Shown: positions 21,745 to 33,897, numbered from the stretch's first letter. The stretch is 64,000 nt of DNA from Hysterangium stoloniferum (GCA_015178975.1 WHVD01000128.1:1-64000); one strand, 5' to 3'. Made by a program: numbers and translations. The notes: a model not told the origin generated them from the letters alone.

Positions 21745-22205
21745 AGATGTTAAGCTCAGGGCTCATAGGTGGGTTTCCAAAGAAACCTGCAGAAGTTCCG
21801 GGAAGGATGTGGCTTCAGCTTATGTGCTGCACCCTTGTAGTTCAGTGTCCAATTTCAAACAGGAGTGAACAGGAAACCTGCAGGTTCCCAGAATATGTAG
21901 ATGAGTGGAAACTAAGTTGATATTCTGATTGGATTGTAAAGTACAGATAGCTACTTGCATATATAGATTTGTAGACTATTGTACTACTTATTCAGGCATA
22001 CAAAAAGACAATAAACCAGATTACAAACTAAACAAGAACAAGGGACAAACTAAAACCAGATGTTAACTGGCAAAGCTGGATTGAGAACAAGGGGATCCAG
22101 AATGTCTGGGCAGAGTCTGGTACATCATTCATGCATTACAGAGAGTTGGGCACATATATGCTGTAAGCTGGTGCCTGGAGACTGGCAGGTTTTCCAGTCG
22201 TAACA

Positions 22206-22439
22206 ATAGAGAGCTTTGCAGGACAACCACCAAATAACTCATAGAATACATATGTAGTCATAGCTAGAAGGAATAGTCTCACTTAAAATGTGAGGGTTTT
22301 TCAGTAAGACTTTGGATCTTGAAAAGATTGTGACCATCCTCATTGCATGAAAATCATGTGATCATGTTGTGCTAAAGTATAAGAAGAAGGGCTCTCACTA
22401 CTAAGGTTTTCCTAATTCCAACTATACACACCCTTTCCC
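22206..22439. other. Unassigned gap
   Basis: Nothing recognised. Confidence 0.4.
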
Positions 22440-22610
22440 CTGCTACCCAGCATGAGATCCTTTCTCTGCTTGATGCTGGCTATTCTGCCACACATATTTC
22501 AGCTTCTACTGGCTATGGCATTACTACTATCTTTAGGCTTTGTTCAAAAAATTGTTCCCACCTTTCTAAGCCCTCCATTACCCCAAAAATTCATCTTCAA
22601 GACTTGTATG
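22440..22610 (+). pseudogene. N-terminal HTH of a Tc1-type transposase
   Basis: One open stretch reads HEILSLLDAGYSATHISAS, then GYGITTIFRLCSKNC. This is the helix-turn-helix start typical of basidiomycete Tc1 transposases (LLDAG-SA--IS--TG---STI-R--SKH). It stops soon after, and no catalytic domain follows. Confidence 0.6.
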
Positions 22611-22626
22611 CCCTTTTAAAGTATGC

Positions 22627-22800
22627 ACAAATGTCATGGTTAAACAGGATTATCTGGGTTGTTACCTAATCTTTGGGATAGGATGTATTCTCTGGTATCT
22701 GTGTGGCTTTTACAATATCTACAAATGTCATGGTTAAACAAGATTATTGGGTTATGACTTAATCTTTGGGATAAGGTGCATTCTCTTGTATATGTGCAAA
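22627..22800. repeat. Imperfect tandem duplication, about 80-bp units
   Basis: acaaatgtcatggttaaaca begins two copies about 95 bp apart, each continuing with ggattat(c)tgggtt...aatctttgggat...gcattctct. They differ at roughly one site in ten. Confidence 0.85.
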
Positions 22801-23384
22801 CTTTCAAATATAGTTCATATAATTTAAATTCATTTGGCTTAGAAAGTTAACCAGAACTATCTGGCCTACCAATCCACATTGTGGAATTTAGTCCAAAATA
22901 ATAATCTATAAATGAATGTTTGACTAACTTTTGTCAGATGCAGGATAAATATTAATATTTCCCCATTCTTCAGAGTATTGCCTGATGGACTGGATCTGAT
23001 GATATATTAATTTTATGTCAAACAATATAAATATACATACTTGATTGAATAAATAATTTTTAAAGTTTTTGGTTATCCTCCATGGACCAGGATAATCATG
23101 AGTAGGAAAAGAAATGGATTTTGCTCACCTGGAATATCATACTTGTCAACATTGTAGCACAGATGTCAAAGGTTATCCTTCGGTGCAGAATAGAGATGTT
23201 AATATTTCTCAAGTAAGTACATGTCCACTTCCAAAGATGGTCACATTATTGAGCAAGTCCATGGTTTGTGAATTTACAAAGACTTGGGCACTGTAATATT
23301 TGACAAAAGGAAAAATAAGTCATGTAAATGAAAAGGATACTTACACAATAAGTTGTTGTTTCTCCCTGATTCTGGAGCCTGATG
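22801..23384. other. AT-rich, unassigned
   Basis: No gene or repeat structure recognised. Confidence 0.4.
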
Positions 23385-23800
23385 TTATGCTCCTGGCTTA
23401 CAGATGGATATCTGGGGAAGACCCACAGATGTTCCAGGACAGGGATGACTTGGCTTCAGCTTATGTACTACACCCTCACATGATTGTTAAGTCCAATTTT
23501 AGATAGGAGGACACAGGAGACTTGTGGGGTCCTGGAATGTGCAAAGGGACAGAGATGGGAAACCCAGGGTTCTAAGAATATGCTATGTATGTCTTGGTCA
23601 GAGGGCCTGTGGGTTCTGGGAATACAGAGGTATAAAGTTGCTGGGACAAATAGATCAAATACTAGGTGGGTACTAAGTCAATTTTCTGATCAGATTTATG
23701 TACATAGACACAAATATTTACTAGACTATATGAACTACAGATTATTGTACTACTAATCCAGTAAGATAAAAGACAAAATGTGTGAACAAGAAACAAGGCA
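23385..23800 (-). repeat. Decayed family-A-like LTR fragment
   Basis: It aligns with 19935-20285 and more weakly with family A LTRs: gacttggcttcagcttatgt, gtccaattttagatagg, gagggcctgtgggttc, ctagactatatgaac. The outer ends are lost. Confidence 0.7.
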
Positions 23801-23811
23801 GGGTTAACCAC

Positions 23812-24561
23812 TGTTAATATCTAAGCTGGGAAGTGGAGAGTGCTCTAAGTTGGAGGGCCAATGAAAGGAAATGAGTTAATCAGGGGGCTGGCAATAGAGA
23901 TTGTACTAGTCAGGAGGTCCAATCTATAACTGTAGTGGAGCTTGGCTGCAACCTATGTGTTGTGCCCTCACACAAACTGTCAGGGTGCTCCAGTCTTTCA
24001 AACAGAGCAGATAGTATGATATAAGTATAAATAAACACTTAGCTCAGTTGACTGGAGGGCCAAATCACTAAGAGTTGAAGGGTAAGGGGTCATGGCTTGC
24101 CAAAGACCACTTCTAAGGGTATAAAGGTGAGAGGAGATGGCCAAGAACTAAGAGAGGGTAATCTAAGTCAATATTCGAACTAAGGAACTGTAGCATACAT
24201 GAAAAGAACTTTATACTACATTGAGATGGATGATCAGAAGCAAAGTGTAAAATGGATCATAGAGTAGTAATGACAAGGTGGGAAGCAATGGAAACTAGTG
24301 CATAGTACTAAGGAACAGTATTAAAAGGGTATGAGGTGGCAAGTATGTAAGGTGTATACATAGGGACAGGGGTAGAAGAGTAGATGGACAGAGATGGAAT
24401 GGGGCACTAGGGAACAAGGGTACAATGTAAACAAGTGTCAGGGTGTCAGGGGCACTGCAAGGGGTAGTGGCATGAGTGGGGGTTCTGATGATGAGATGAT
24501 GAAGGTTTTTTGGTGAAAAACAAGTTGAAGGGGTCCAAAGCAAAGCAATAAGATACTAACA
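23812..24561 (-). repeat. LTR of family C (solo)
   Basis: This LTR is 750 bp. On the element strand it runs from TGTTAGTATC (24561) to ATTAACA (23812). It aligns with the family-C LTRs at 44693-45519 and 47121-47856 (ggaccccttcaacttgtt, ccttgcagtgcccctgacac, gccacctcataccctttt). The flanks accac and catac do not give a clear duplication. Heavily decayed. Confidence 0.8.
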
Positions 24562-25610
24562 CATACTGTCACAACCATAAAAATCAATTCCAATAATAGT
24601 CAACTTGATTCTCCCTCAACATTCCTTCAACATTCCTTTGACATTCCTTCAATTTCTGACTTGATTTCTGACTTGACTATCTTTTGACATTATTCAACTA
24701 ACCTTCAACTTGTCTGAGTTTGACATCATTGATGATTTTATTCTTATATCATATTATTATCATAGGTAAATGATAAAAAGCTTAAAAGGGCAATGGTAGG
24801 AGCAAGGGAAGTCAATCAGAAAACTTATACCATAATCTGTATCCTTACTATTGTATTACTAATTTGACTTCTATTTGTGATCTCTTTTGATATAATTATT
24901 CATGAGCTTCTGTGTCCTATATTTGCCTCACACTTTATTGACAGAATGAATTAATACTCCATTGAACAAGGCATTCTGTACTCAGTATAGGAGGTTGTCT
25001 GTAATCATTATAATATCAAATGTTTACTAATAAATATTATACTGCTACAAAACTTCATTTTTAAATAATGGTATCTATTCTGAGACTATTATATTGTTAA
25101 CCACCAACCATGAGAAATAATTCTCCATATTACATCCTACACAATTCAGAGTCAATTAATAGAACCTATTGTATATGGTTTTCCAAGTTATGTAAATACT
25201 TGCTAATACTTTTGTTTGTACTTTGTTTTTTAAAAGCTAAACTGTAGTTATTTCCCAGTAAAATATGTGAGAAATCATTGGAGACTCCTCATCCTATGGC
25301 TTTCTTTATTAAATAAAACCACCTATATATTCTGGGTATGTTGAATCAAGTAGAAATGTATTCAGATTGACAGACCCATTCCAATGTAATACATATATAT
25401 TCAGAGATGTCAATGACATACATGTGCATGAAATGGAGCATTTAAAAGGATATGCTTTTTAAAAGTCTCAATGTTTTAATCTACTGCACTCTTTCATAAT
25501 CTATTCAGCTCCTGAAAGATGATTTGTTTCATAATATACAAATAAGTTTTAAACATTCCCAAAGTTTGAAAAACCAAATTATGTTTGAATCAAATCCCAG
25601 ATGTTTAAAT
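24562..25610. other. AT-rich, gene-free
   Basis: No coding frame or splice-supported gene. Low GC and many poly-A/T runs; probably old repeat remains. Confidence 0.5.
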
Positions 25611-26151
25611 TGTTAAGAGGTGTGCAGAGCTTAGTGGAGGGTTTCTGGAGAAACCTGCAGATATTCCAGTAGGACTTGGCTTCAGCTTATAGGCTGCACC
25701 CTCACAAGATTGTGGTGTCCAACTTCAGACAGGCAGACAGGAAAGCCAGGGAGTCCGGGTGTACAGTAGTTGATAGGTTGATGGGTGATAGGTGATAGGT
25801 CAGAGGGTCAGTCAGAAAGCCTGTAGGCTCCGATGAGGTTGAGAGTGTTGTGCTTAAGATGAGAGGTGGAGATAGAGTAGAATAGGTGCTAGGGTTACTG
25901 GGGAAACTCAGTTGATTTTCTGATCAGATTGTATGTACAAAAATCAGCTAGACTATATATGTATGTATGGAATACTAAATCTGGTAATAATAAAAGCCTA
26001 AACAAGTAAACATAAATTGGGATGAATAAACACCAAACTAGGTGTTAGGGATGGAATGGAACCAGGGCAGAGTCTAAAACATGACAGGTCATTTGACCAT
26101 AACAGGAGTGGAGCTCAGTTAGAGAGCTGATGGATTGTCTGGGTGGAGTCC

Positions 26152-26974
26152 TGTTAGGGTACGTACATGGCAGGTTTCCGGAGAAACCTGCAGAATATCT
26201 GGTAGGACTTGGCTTCAGCTTATAGGCTGCACCCTTGCGAGATCGTGTTGTCCAATTTCAGACAGGCAGATGGGAATCCCAGGGAGTCCAGGTGGGGTTC
26301 GTGGGTCGAGGGGTCATAGGTCGGAGGTAATGGGTCAAGAGGTCAGGAGTCGAGATAAATAAGAGAGATAGATGCACTGGAGCCTGTGGGCTCTGACTAG
26401 CGTGAGCGGTGTAATTCAAGTAGGAGTATAGAGCAGAAAATGTATTAGATTACTGGGGAGAATCTAAGCCAATTTTCTGACTAGATTGTATGTACAACAT
26501 CTGCCAGACTATATAGACCGTGGAATGAATGTCATACCAAATCCAGTAATAATGAAATGAAACTAGCAAAACATAAAATGAGAATAGTAAACACCAAATT
26601 TGGTGTTAGGAACGGGACAGAACAGAGTGGAGTCCGAATCGTGACAAATCATAAACCATAACGGGAAATGGAGCGGGAGCGGAGTCTAATTGTGACAGGT
26701 CATTTGACTAAAATGGGAACGGGGCTCTGTTAGAGGGATGATGGGTTTTCCAAGTGGGGTCCAGTGACTGACGCGTGGGACAAGGTCGGACATAGACAGG
26801 GATGGAGTCCAGTGGGTATTCTGGTGACTGATACACAACGTAACAAAGTCGAACATAAACAAGTCTGATGTATAGAGTCCAGTGGGAATTCTGGTAAACT
26901 GACAATTAGTGTGTATAGGGCACAGGTGTGTATAAGTTAGTGCCCAGAGTCCAGCGGGAATTCCAGTTGTAACA
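26152..26974 (-). repeat. 3' LTR of A-2
   Basis: This LTR is 823 bp. On the element strand it begins TGTTACAACTGG (26974) and ends CCTAACA (26152). The left border is next to AGTCC. Confidence 0.95.
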
Positions 26975-26988
26975 GTACCCTCCCTTTA
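26975..26988 (-). promoter_or_regulatory. Polypurine tract of A-2
   Basis: On the element strand AAAGGGAGGGTAC lies directly before the 3' LTR, where plus-strand DNA synthesis is primed. Confidence 0.75.
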
Positions 26989-27123
26989 TGCTGAAGTCCC
27001 AAATAGGCTCTAGACCTCAATAAGGTTCTTGTCAGCTATGTGCATGTGTCAAAGCCATGTCGGTTACACATATGTGTCAAAGAGTCATGTGATCTGGAAG
27101 GTAAGGTTCAGACACGACGAGCC

Positions 27124-27131
27124 TATATAAA
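27124..27131 (+). promoter_or_regulatory. TATA box of the antisense gene in A-2
   Basis: TATATAAA, about 52 bp before the ATG at 27183. Position and flanks match the start of the window in A-1. Confidence 0.65.
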
Positions 27132-27182
27132 AATTTGAAAAAATGAAAATTTCTTCTTCTTTATTACCCCCATCTCACCATA

Positions 27183-28142
27183 ATGGGACCCAAGCCAACG
27201 CCAAGAAGACCTATGCCAACCGCTGGGCCCTCCACAGCACTCCATATCAGGCACTGCTCAGCATGGCCCAAATACTGGCGCAGTGAGAGGAACAGTGCCG
27301 ACAATGTGAAGAGGCAGAAAAGGAGGTGAGGGAGGTGGAGGAAGCCCTAGCAGGTGGCCTTAGCCGTGGAGGAAGAGGCGGAGAGGCAGAGAGGCAGAGA
27401 GGCAGAGAGATGAGGAGGAGGCCACACAAGTGGCCATGGAAAAAGCCCAGGCAGTTGTGGACAGGGCCACGTTACCGTGGGAAAGGTAAGTCCCAATGCT
27501 TCCACTTGTCAAATTTCACTGACTTGTATTTTCAGCGCAAAGTGACAGAGGTGGAGTTGGAGTCCGAGGGGGAGCTGGAGAGCCCCCATAAGGTAAGTCT
27601 CAGGTCATCCGTGGGAAGTCTGGGAAACTGACCATGATCAACAGAAAGGAAGGAAAGTGGCACCAGTCCACCTGCTGATGCAGAATGATCCACAGTGTTC
27701 TGGTTGCAATGACCAGAACACAGAGTGTAATTGGAAGTCTGGGCGGGGACCGGGGTGTTACCAGTGCGTGCACCTCAAGGTGAGGTGCTCACTCGTCCAC
27801 GAGCAACTCATGGGGTCTGGGGCACAGGATGTTACCAGGACAGACGGGATGTCCAGGTTGGACGATGTTTTGGGGTGGATTGCCGAGGGCATTGAGGCCC
27901 AGAATGAGTTGCTCCGAAAAAGCAACAAGGTCCAAATTGTGGTGGCGAATGAGCTCCATGGGCTCTGCTCAGAGTTTTGGAAATTCCTCACGGAGTTCGG
28001 CGGATACATATATGAGGAGCCACAAGCCAGGAGTTCTGAGGACGCTGGGTTGGATGAGGATGGGGTGCCCGCAGAGGTAGTGGAGCTTCCTCAGGAGATG
28101 GCTGAGGTTGGGCAAAAACATACCTCCATAAATGTAGATTGA
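27183..28142 (+). pseudogene. Antisense Zn2Cys6-type accessory gene, copy 2 (first exon damaged)
   Basis: It has the same plan as 61-1040: exon 1 from 27183 to 27485, introns 27486-27535 and 27593-27644, exon 2 27536-27592 (57 bp in both copies), and exon 3 27645-28142. Exon 1 has an in-frame TGA (about 27283) and indels, so the full protein is lost. Exon 3 is fully open and keeps all six cysteines with identical spacing (CSGCNDQNTEC, then CYQCVHLKVRC). It also keeps the helical segment GWIAEGIEAQNELLRKSNKV and the acidic tail ending SINVD. Splice donors are even better than in A-1 (gtaagt at both). Confidence 0.8.
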
Positions 28143-28337
28143 AAATAAAATAAAAGTTTAATAAATTTTTTTTTTTGAAAGTAAAAGTAAAGTGTGAAAA
28201 AACATAAGCTCAAAGTCCATGGGAAATCTGCTTAAGGACTTGAAACACATGTCAGAACCTGTAAAAGCAAAGAGAGACATAGGGCAACAGGGAATAATGA
28301 AAATGAGTTCAAATGTAACACGGGGTCTGTGGTGCGG

Positions 28338-31260
28338 TCAGAGAGATGATAGTGGTCCGGGTTTGAGTGGATAAGCTGTATGAAAGTCAGTAACAATTTC
28401 CATGGCATTACCGAGTTCCGTGGCCAAAATCCATGAAGTTTCTTCATCGGTGCCCTCGTAACCTGCCCACTTGACCAAGTAGAGCAATTTACAAGTGCAT
28501 TGACGCTTGTCAATTCTCAAATCTATAATTTGCAAGATTTTAAACTTGGGTTCTCCATCAATAATGACTGGAAGGGGCGGAGATTGCACGCGATCCGGGA
28601 TAGTGTTAGCAGTACAAGGTTCTAACATAGAAACATAAAATACTGGGTGTACCGCGCACATGCTATCTGGAAGCCGTAGGGTCCAAGAGACTGAACCTAC
28701 TTGTGCAATAATTTCAAATGGACCTAAATATTTTTCAGCAAGCTTTTTTGATGGATGGGTAGTCCAGAAGAATTGAGCTTTGACAAAAACATGGTTTCCA
28801 ATTTTGAAGTTGGGTGGCGGGATCCAGTGTCTGTCCACTGAAAGTTGGTATTGCTCTTGGGTGGACTTTATTGCATTCCGGAGTTTCTCATGGAGCTCAT
28901 GGAGGTCCATGGTGAACTCTTGAGTGCCAGCAGAGGCGAGATTTAGTTCTGGATGTACTGTAATATTTGGATTATATCCTTTATTTGCAAAGAACAGGGA
29001 AACACCAGTAGTGGCTGAGGGTGCATTGTTGTAAGCAAATTCTGCAAGTGGTAACAAGGATTTCCAATTGTGCTGTTGATAATTGCAATATATGTGGAGA
29101 TATTGTTCCAATGTCTGGTTGATGCATTCAGTTTGTCCGTCGCTTTCCAGGTGATGTCCAGACATGAAATGTAGTTTCATGTCCAAGGATTTCCTAAGGG
29201 ATCTAAAGAAGTGAGACATGAACTCTGATCCTCGATCGGAAGTTACATGGGATGGAACTCCGTGCTTGGAAAATAAATAGATAATAAAAGTTCTGCTAAC
29301 TGCACAGATGTAATTGTATCATGTGTAGGGATGAATATACCTTGTTTTGAGAATCTGTCAACAATGACTAGAATGGTGGAAAAGCCTTCGGAGTCCAGTA
29401 GGTGTTCAATGAAATCCATAGAGATAGAATTCCACGTGTGTTCCGGTACCAGGAGTTGTTTCAAAAGGCCATATGGCTTGTGTCGCTGAGATTTCAAGCG
29501 GGGACAAGTAGTGCAAGATTTACAATAGTGCTTAATGAATCCATGGAGTCTGGGCCAAGTATATTCTCTTCTTATTAATGATAGAGTTTTGTTGTACCCA
29601 AAATGTCCTGAGAGTGGGTGATCATGTTTGTACTGAAGGATCCTGAGGCGGAGGCTGTTGGAGTCCGTTACATAGATCTGATCATCAAGTCTAATGAAAC
29701 CATGCTGATCAAGAGACCACTGGGGTTGATCGGGGTCCATGGGATTGTCAAGGTGTGCTTTAGTAATTGGGTCTAGTAGAATTGCCGATAGAATATCTTG
29801 ATGTAACTTCTCTATATCCATAATGATAATTCCACGGACAATGGGATGGATGAGGAAAGTTGCCCGGACCGATGCGGTAAGTTGCTGATTCATGAAAATA
29901 GGTTTCAGGTTGTGCAGGTTTACTGTGGCATAGTCATTGCTCCCCTCTTTAGGATAGACATCTCATCATCTAGTTAAAGTGTCAGGTTTGCCACCGAGAT
30001 GGCCGGGTCAAAAACAGATAGTCATATTGAAGGCAGATAGATATTCAGACCAGTGGGCCTGCCAACAGATCAAAAGTTTTGTGGTAGAAAAGTATTCCAG
30101 GTTTTTGTGATCTGTTACAACATCAATCGGAGTTCCTGAGCCTTCCAAATAGTCTCGCCATGTTTTGAAAGCTGAAAAGATTGCCAGGAGTTCCTTATCA
30201 TGAATGTCGTAATTGAGCTCTGCTCTGGTAAAAGTCTGGGACAGAAAAGCCATGGGGTGGACTTCTCCGTTGGAGTCCTGGATAGACAGAATGGCTCCAA
30301 GTGCATAGTCTGAGGCATCCGTTTCTACAATGAGTGGGAGGTCCAGTTTCCAATGCAACAGAATAGGAGCTGAAGAAAAAGAATTTTTTAAAAGATTGAA
30401 AGCTTTTTGACACTTATCGTTAAAATTCCATGGAGTATCCTTATGCATAAGATGGGTAATGAGAACCATGATGTCAGAATATCCACAGATAAACTGTCTG
30501 TAAAAATTGGCAAAGCTGAGGAAGGATTGTATATCTTTAACTTTTCGGGGTTCAGGCCAATCTTTGATGACTTGCACTTTAGTTTCATCCATGCGGAGAC
30601 CATCGGGTCCCATTATGAAACCCAGGTATTCCACGGAATCTGTGTCAAAAGTAAATTTTTTACCATTCGCAAATAAACCATGTTGTCTGAGTCTCTGGAG
30701 AACTTCACAGACTCGTTTGTCATGTTCCATGGGGTCCTGGGAGTAGATAAGAATGTCATCCAAGTAAACAATAACGTATACATTGAGCATGTCAGAGAAA
30801 ATGTTATTGATAAAATGTTGAAAAACAGATGGAGCATTGGTGAGTCCAAAGGGCATCACCAACCACTCAAAGGCCCCGTAGTGGGTTCTAAAAGTGGTTT
30901 TCCATTCATCGCCCACGGCGATCCAGACCAAGTGATAGGCGTGTTTGAGATCTATTTTGGTGTAAATCCAGGCATTCCGTGGAGCATCGAGCAGATCAGA
31001 TATAAGTGGGAGTGGATACTTATCCTTTTTGGTGACAGCATTGAGTCCTCTGAAATCAACACATAATCTAAGGGATCCATCCTTTTTTCTGACAAACAGA
31101 ACAGGTGCTCCAAAAGGAGACTTTGAGGGTCTGATAAAACCTATGGACAAATTTTCATCCAGGAAATCATGGATTGCGGAAATTTCTGTGGATGAGAGTG
31201 GGTAAATATGTCCTAGGGGTGGCTGGGCGCCGTCTTCGAGACCAATTACATATAAGAGCT
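28338..31260 (-). pseudogene. pol: Pol of A-2: RT, RNase H, integrase, chromodomain; protease lost
   Basis: Three long frames remain. 31150-30008 covers RT (YLDD kept) and RNase H. 29893-29243 covers the integrase zinc finger (CKSCTTC) and first catalytic Asp (SMDFIEH). 29219-28338 covers the end of the integrase and, in one frame, the chromodomain (LLYLVKWAGYEGTDEE). About 650 bp equivalent to 4165-4820 of A-1 are deleted at about 31245, removing the DSG protease site and linker. The integrase-chromodomain join is uninterrupted here, which shows that the shift in A-1 at about 1566 is private to that copy. Confidence 0.93.
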
Positions 31261-31656
31261 GAAAAAATGAATTTCAGAATCATATTAGACATAAGTTTAA
31301 TGAAAAATGAATCAGAATGTGAAAGAGCGGATGCATTGAGGTGGGTAAACTCTTGAATGTGTGGAGAGGCAATGCAACCCCAACCCATGTGGAGTCCACA
31401 GGGTTGCTTACTCTTTTTTTGAGTTGGAAGCCGGTTTGTCCTTTGACGGAGTTTCCGTGGAGGTCTTGGCTGTTTGACCCTTTGCAGAGTTTGCTTTTGC
31501 CAGCGGACATTCCAGGACTCGATGACCGGCTTTCCCACACAAGAGACAGAGGTTATTGTCCATACAATGTGTCTTTCCTGTGGGGTCAATTTGCCATCAG
31601 GTCCGAGTTTGCCTGTGAGGTTGGATTTTCTGGCTTGCTTGCCGGACTGTTGACCC

Positions 31657-31703
<47 letters not shown>

Positions 31704-32697
31704 AGAAGACTTTTTATCGTTCTTCTTGTCAGATTGCATGGAGTTCTGGTTGATGAGTTGATGAGTTGTTGTTGTTGGTTTTATTGGCCATGGACTTGTT
31801 CACTTTGTTTGCAGAGGTCTCACGGGCAACTTCCCACATGACGTTCCCAATAACGTGTGTCCGCATTTTGAGCTTTGAGGCACATATGGGACAGGGTTTT
31901 TGGCTTGCCATCTTCTCCTTTTGAGACTTCGTCTTTAAGGTGGGATGGCAGACCGGCATAGAATTGGTGGTGGAGAGCAGGATCGCCCCACTGTCAACGA
32001 GCTGCAAGATTATTGAATTGGATGATGCAATCCGTGATGCACTGTGTATCCTTCATATGAATATTTGTGAGGCTGTTCTGGCTTCTCCTGTCAGGTCATA
32101 CGGGCTGAAGTTGGTTTCAAGCTCCTCAACAAAAGCATCCCAATCTTCGAGCCAGAGCAGCTCTTCTTTGGAAAGTCCACTAAAAGCCAGTTTGAACCAT
32201 TTCAACGTGGATCCCAACAAGTACGAAAGTGCATAGTTGACTTTTTGGGAGTCCGTGGAGAATGTGGTGGATTGATCACAGACATTGAAGCAACACTGCA
32301 TGAGGAAAGTAGAGAGTTTGTTTGGGTTGGAACCCATGAAGGGTTCCAGAGCATTGACTTTTGACTGCAGGGGTTCGAGATCTTTCTTTTTGCCTTCTCC
32401 GAGCATATGATTCATCAACCTTTCTAAACTGATTGCTAAATACTCAGAGGTGGGATCCAAAAGTGGCAGTCAATCACTGGATGGAGGATTTTCGACACCT
32501 TTGCCCTTGTCGGGGGCCACGGACTCATCCTCGTGCTCGGATTCATCCTGGTTTTCCAGGACTTCTTCGATACGGGCTTTTTCCATGGCTTCCGACTGGT
32601 TCACAAGTGTCTGGCTAGTATACAAAGTTAATGGGGAATGAAGAGTCGACGGTCCAGGTAATGATGCCTGTGCATGCGCTTTTCTTCTTGGTGGCAT
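31261..32697 (-). pseudogene. gag: Gag of A-2, frameshifted
   Basis: It starts MPPRRKAHAQASLPGPSTLH at 32697, 34 nt after the LTR. Gag blocks follow in several frames (32460-32053, 32007-31729, 31739-31380). A zinc-knuckle region and a run of seven A (six in A-1) precede the pol overlap. The Asn-rich linker is a (GTT)n microsatellite on the plus strand at about 31658-31700. Confidence 0.9.
31658..31700. repeat. (GTT)n microsatellite in gag linker
   Basis: About fourteen ttg/gtt triplets in a row, encoding poly-Asn on the minus strand. A-1 has only five or so at this place. Confidence 0.95.
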
Positions 32698-32731
32698 ATT
32701 GAAACAATCTGCAATTCTTAGTAGAAAATAC

Positions 32732-33546
32732 TGTTAGGGTATGTACATGGCGGGTTTCTGGAGAAACCCATGGAATATCCAGTAGGACTTGGCTTCAGCT
32801 TATAGGCTGTGCCCTTGTGAGATTGTGTTGTCCAATTTCAGACAGGCAGATGGGAATCCCAGGGAGTCCAGGTGGGGTTCGTGGGTTGAGGGGTCATAGG
32901 TCAGAGGTCGTGGGTCGAGAGGTCAGGAGTCGAGATAAATAAGAGAGATAGATGCACTGGAGCCTGTGGGCTCTGACTAGCATGAGCGGTGTAATTCAAG
33001 TAGGAGTTTAGAGCAGAAAATGTATTCGATTACTGGGGGGGAATCTAAGCCAATTTTCTGACTGGATTGTATGTACAACATCTACCAGACTATATAGACC
33101 ATCGAATGAATGTCATACCAAATCCAGTAATAATGAAATGAAACTAGCAAAACATAAAACGAGAATAGTAAACACCAAATTTGGTGTTAGGAATGGGATG
33201 GAACGGAGCGGAGTCCGAATTGTGACAAATCATGAACCATAATGGGAAATGGAGCAGGAGTGGAGTCTGAATTGTGACAGGTCATTTAACTAAAAGCTCT
33301 GTTAGAGGGATGATGGGTTTTCCGAGTGGGGTCCAGTGACTGATGCATGGGACGAGGTCGGACATAGACAGGGACGGAGTCTGGTGGGAATTCCGGTGAC
33401 TGATACACAACGTAACAAAGTCGAATGTAGACAAGTCTGACATGCGGAGTCCAGTGGGAATTCCAGTAAACTGACAATTGGTGCATGCAGGGCATGGGTA
33501 CATATAGGTTAGTGCCTGGAGTCCAGCGGGAATTCCAGTTGTAACA
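32732..33546 (-). repeat. 5' LTR of A-2
   Basis: This LTR is 815 bp, from TGTTACAACTGG (33546) to CCTAACA (32732). The right border is next to AGTCC (33547-33551). Confidence 0.95.
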
Positions 33547-33897
33547 AGTCCAGTGACTGACGCATGGAACAGAGTCAGACATAGAAAGGTTTGACGTGCA
33601 TGGGTCCCAGTGGGTTGTCCAGTTGTGAACTTCGACTTGGTGGGCATAGAGTCTGGTGCATATAAGGTGGGGTCTGGATGCTGGTGGGTTTTCTGGTTAG
33701 CTATAACCTGGTATAGAGAGTCAGGTGCATGTAGGATGGGGTCTGGAGCCTGGCAGGTTTTCCAGTCCCAACATAAATGACCTTTAAATTATATTAGAAT
33801 TTGATACACTGAATAGTTTTCAGATATCCTCCATAGTTGAAGATCTTCAATTATTATTTGACTGTTATTGAGAGAAATTTGATTTATGTCACATATG

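Larger units (their letters stand above)
19935..22205 (-). mobile_element. Decayed Gypsy element with most of pol deleted
   Basis: Minus-strand order: an LTR at 22205-21748 (ends gtaaca and tgttaa, 458 bp), a Tc1 transposase fragment (21744-21308), gag remnants (21307-20340), and then part of the other LTR (about 20285-19935, with acttggcttca and aatttcagatggg). Pol and the chromodomain are absent. It is related to family A but is older and CpG-poor. Confidence 0.75.
26152..33546 (-). mobile_element. Complete Ty3/Gypsy chromovirus A-2 (7.4 kb), defective
   Basis: Both LTRs are present (26152-26974 and 32732-33546), flanked by AGTCC at 26147-26151 and 33547-33551. Internal order on the element strand: gag (32697 to about 31380), a deletion that removes the protease core, RT-RNase H (31150-30008), integrase (29893-28338), and chromodomain. 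The convergent antisense gene (27183-28142, plus strand) and a polypurine tract follow. Frames are broken by small indels, and many CpGs are decayed, so it cannot be autonomous. Confidence 0.95.
25611..33773 (-). repeat. Solo LTR related to family A, split by chromovirus A-2
   Basis: The two halves are 25611-26151 and 33547-33773. Joined, they make one LTR of about 768 bp whose ends are tgttaag and cccaaca. It is flanked by TAAAT on both sides (25606-25610 and 33774-33778). The break in the middle carries the AGTCC duplication of the inserted element. It is older than A-2, with few CpGs left. Confidence 0.9.

Noticed and set aside
23807-24566. Target-site duplication for the LTR-C copy at 23812-24561
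   Set aside because: accac and catac agree at only two of five positions, so I do not claim one.
31341-31841. 166-codon plus-strand frame
   Set aside because: It is the antisense of the gag linker and zinc-knuckle region. The run of Val comes from the GTT microsatellite.
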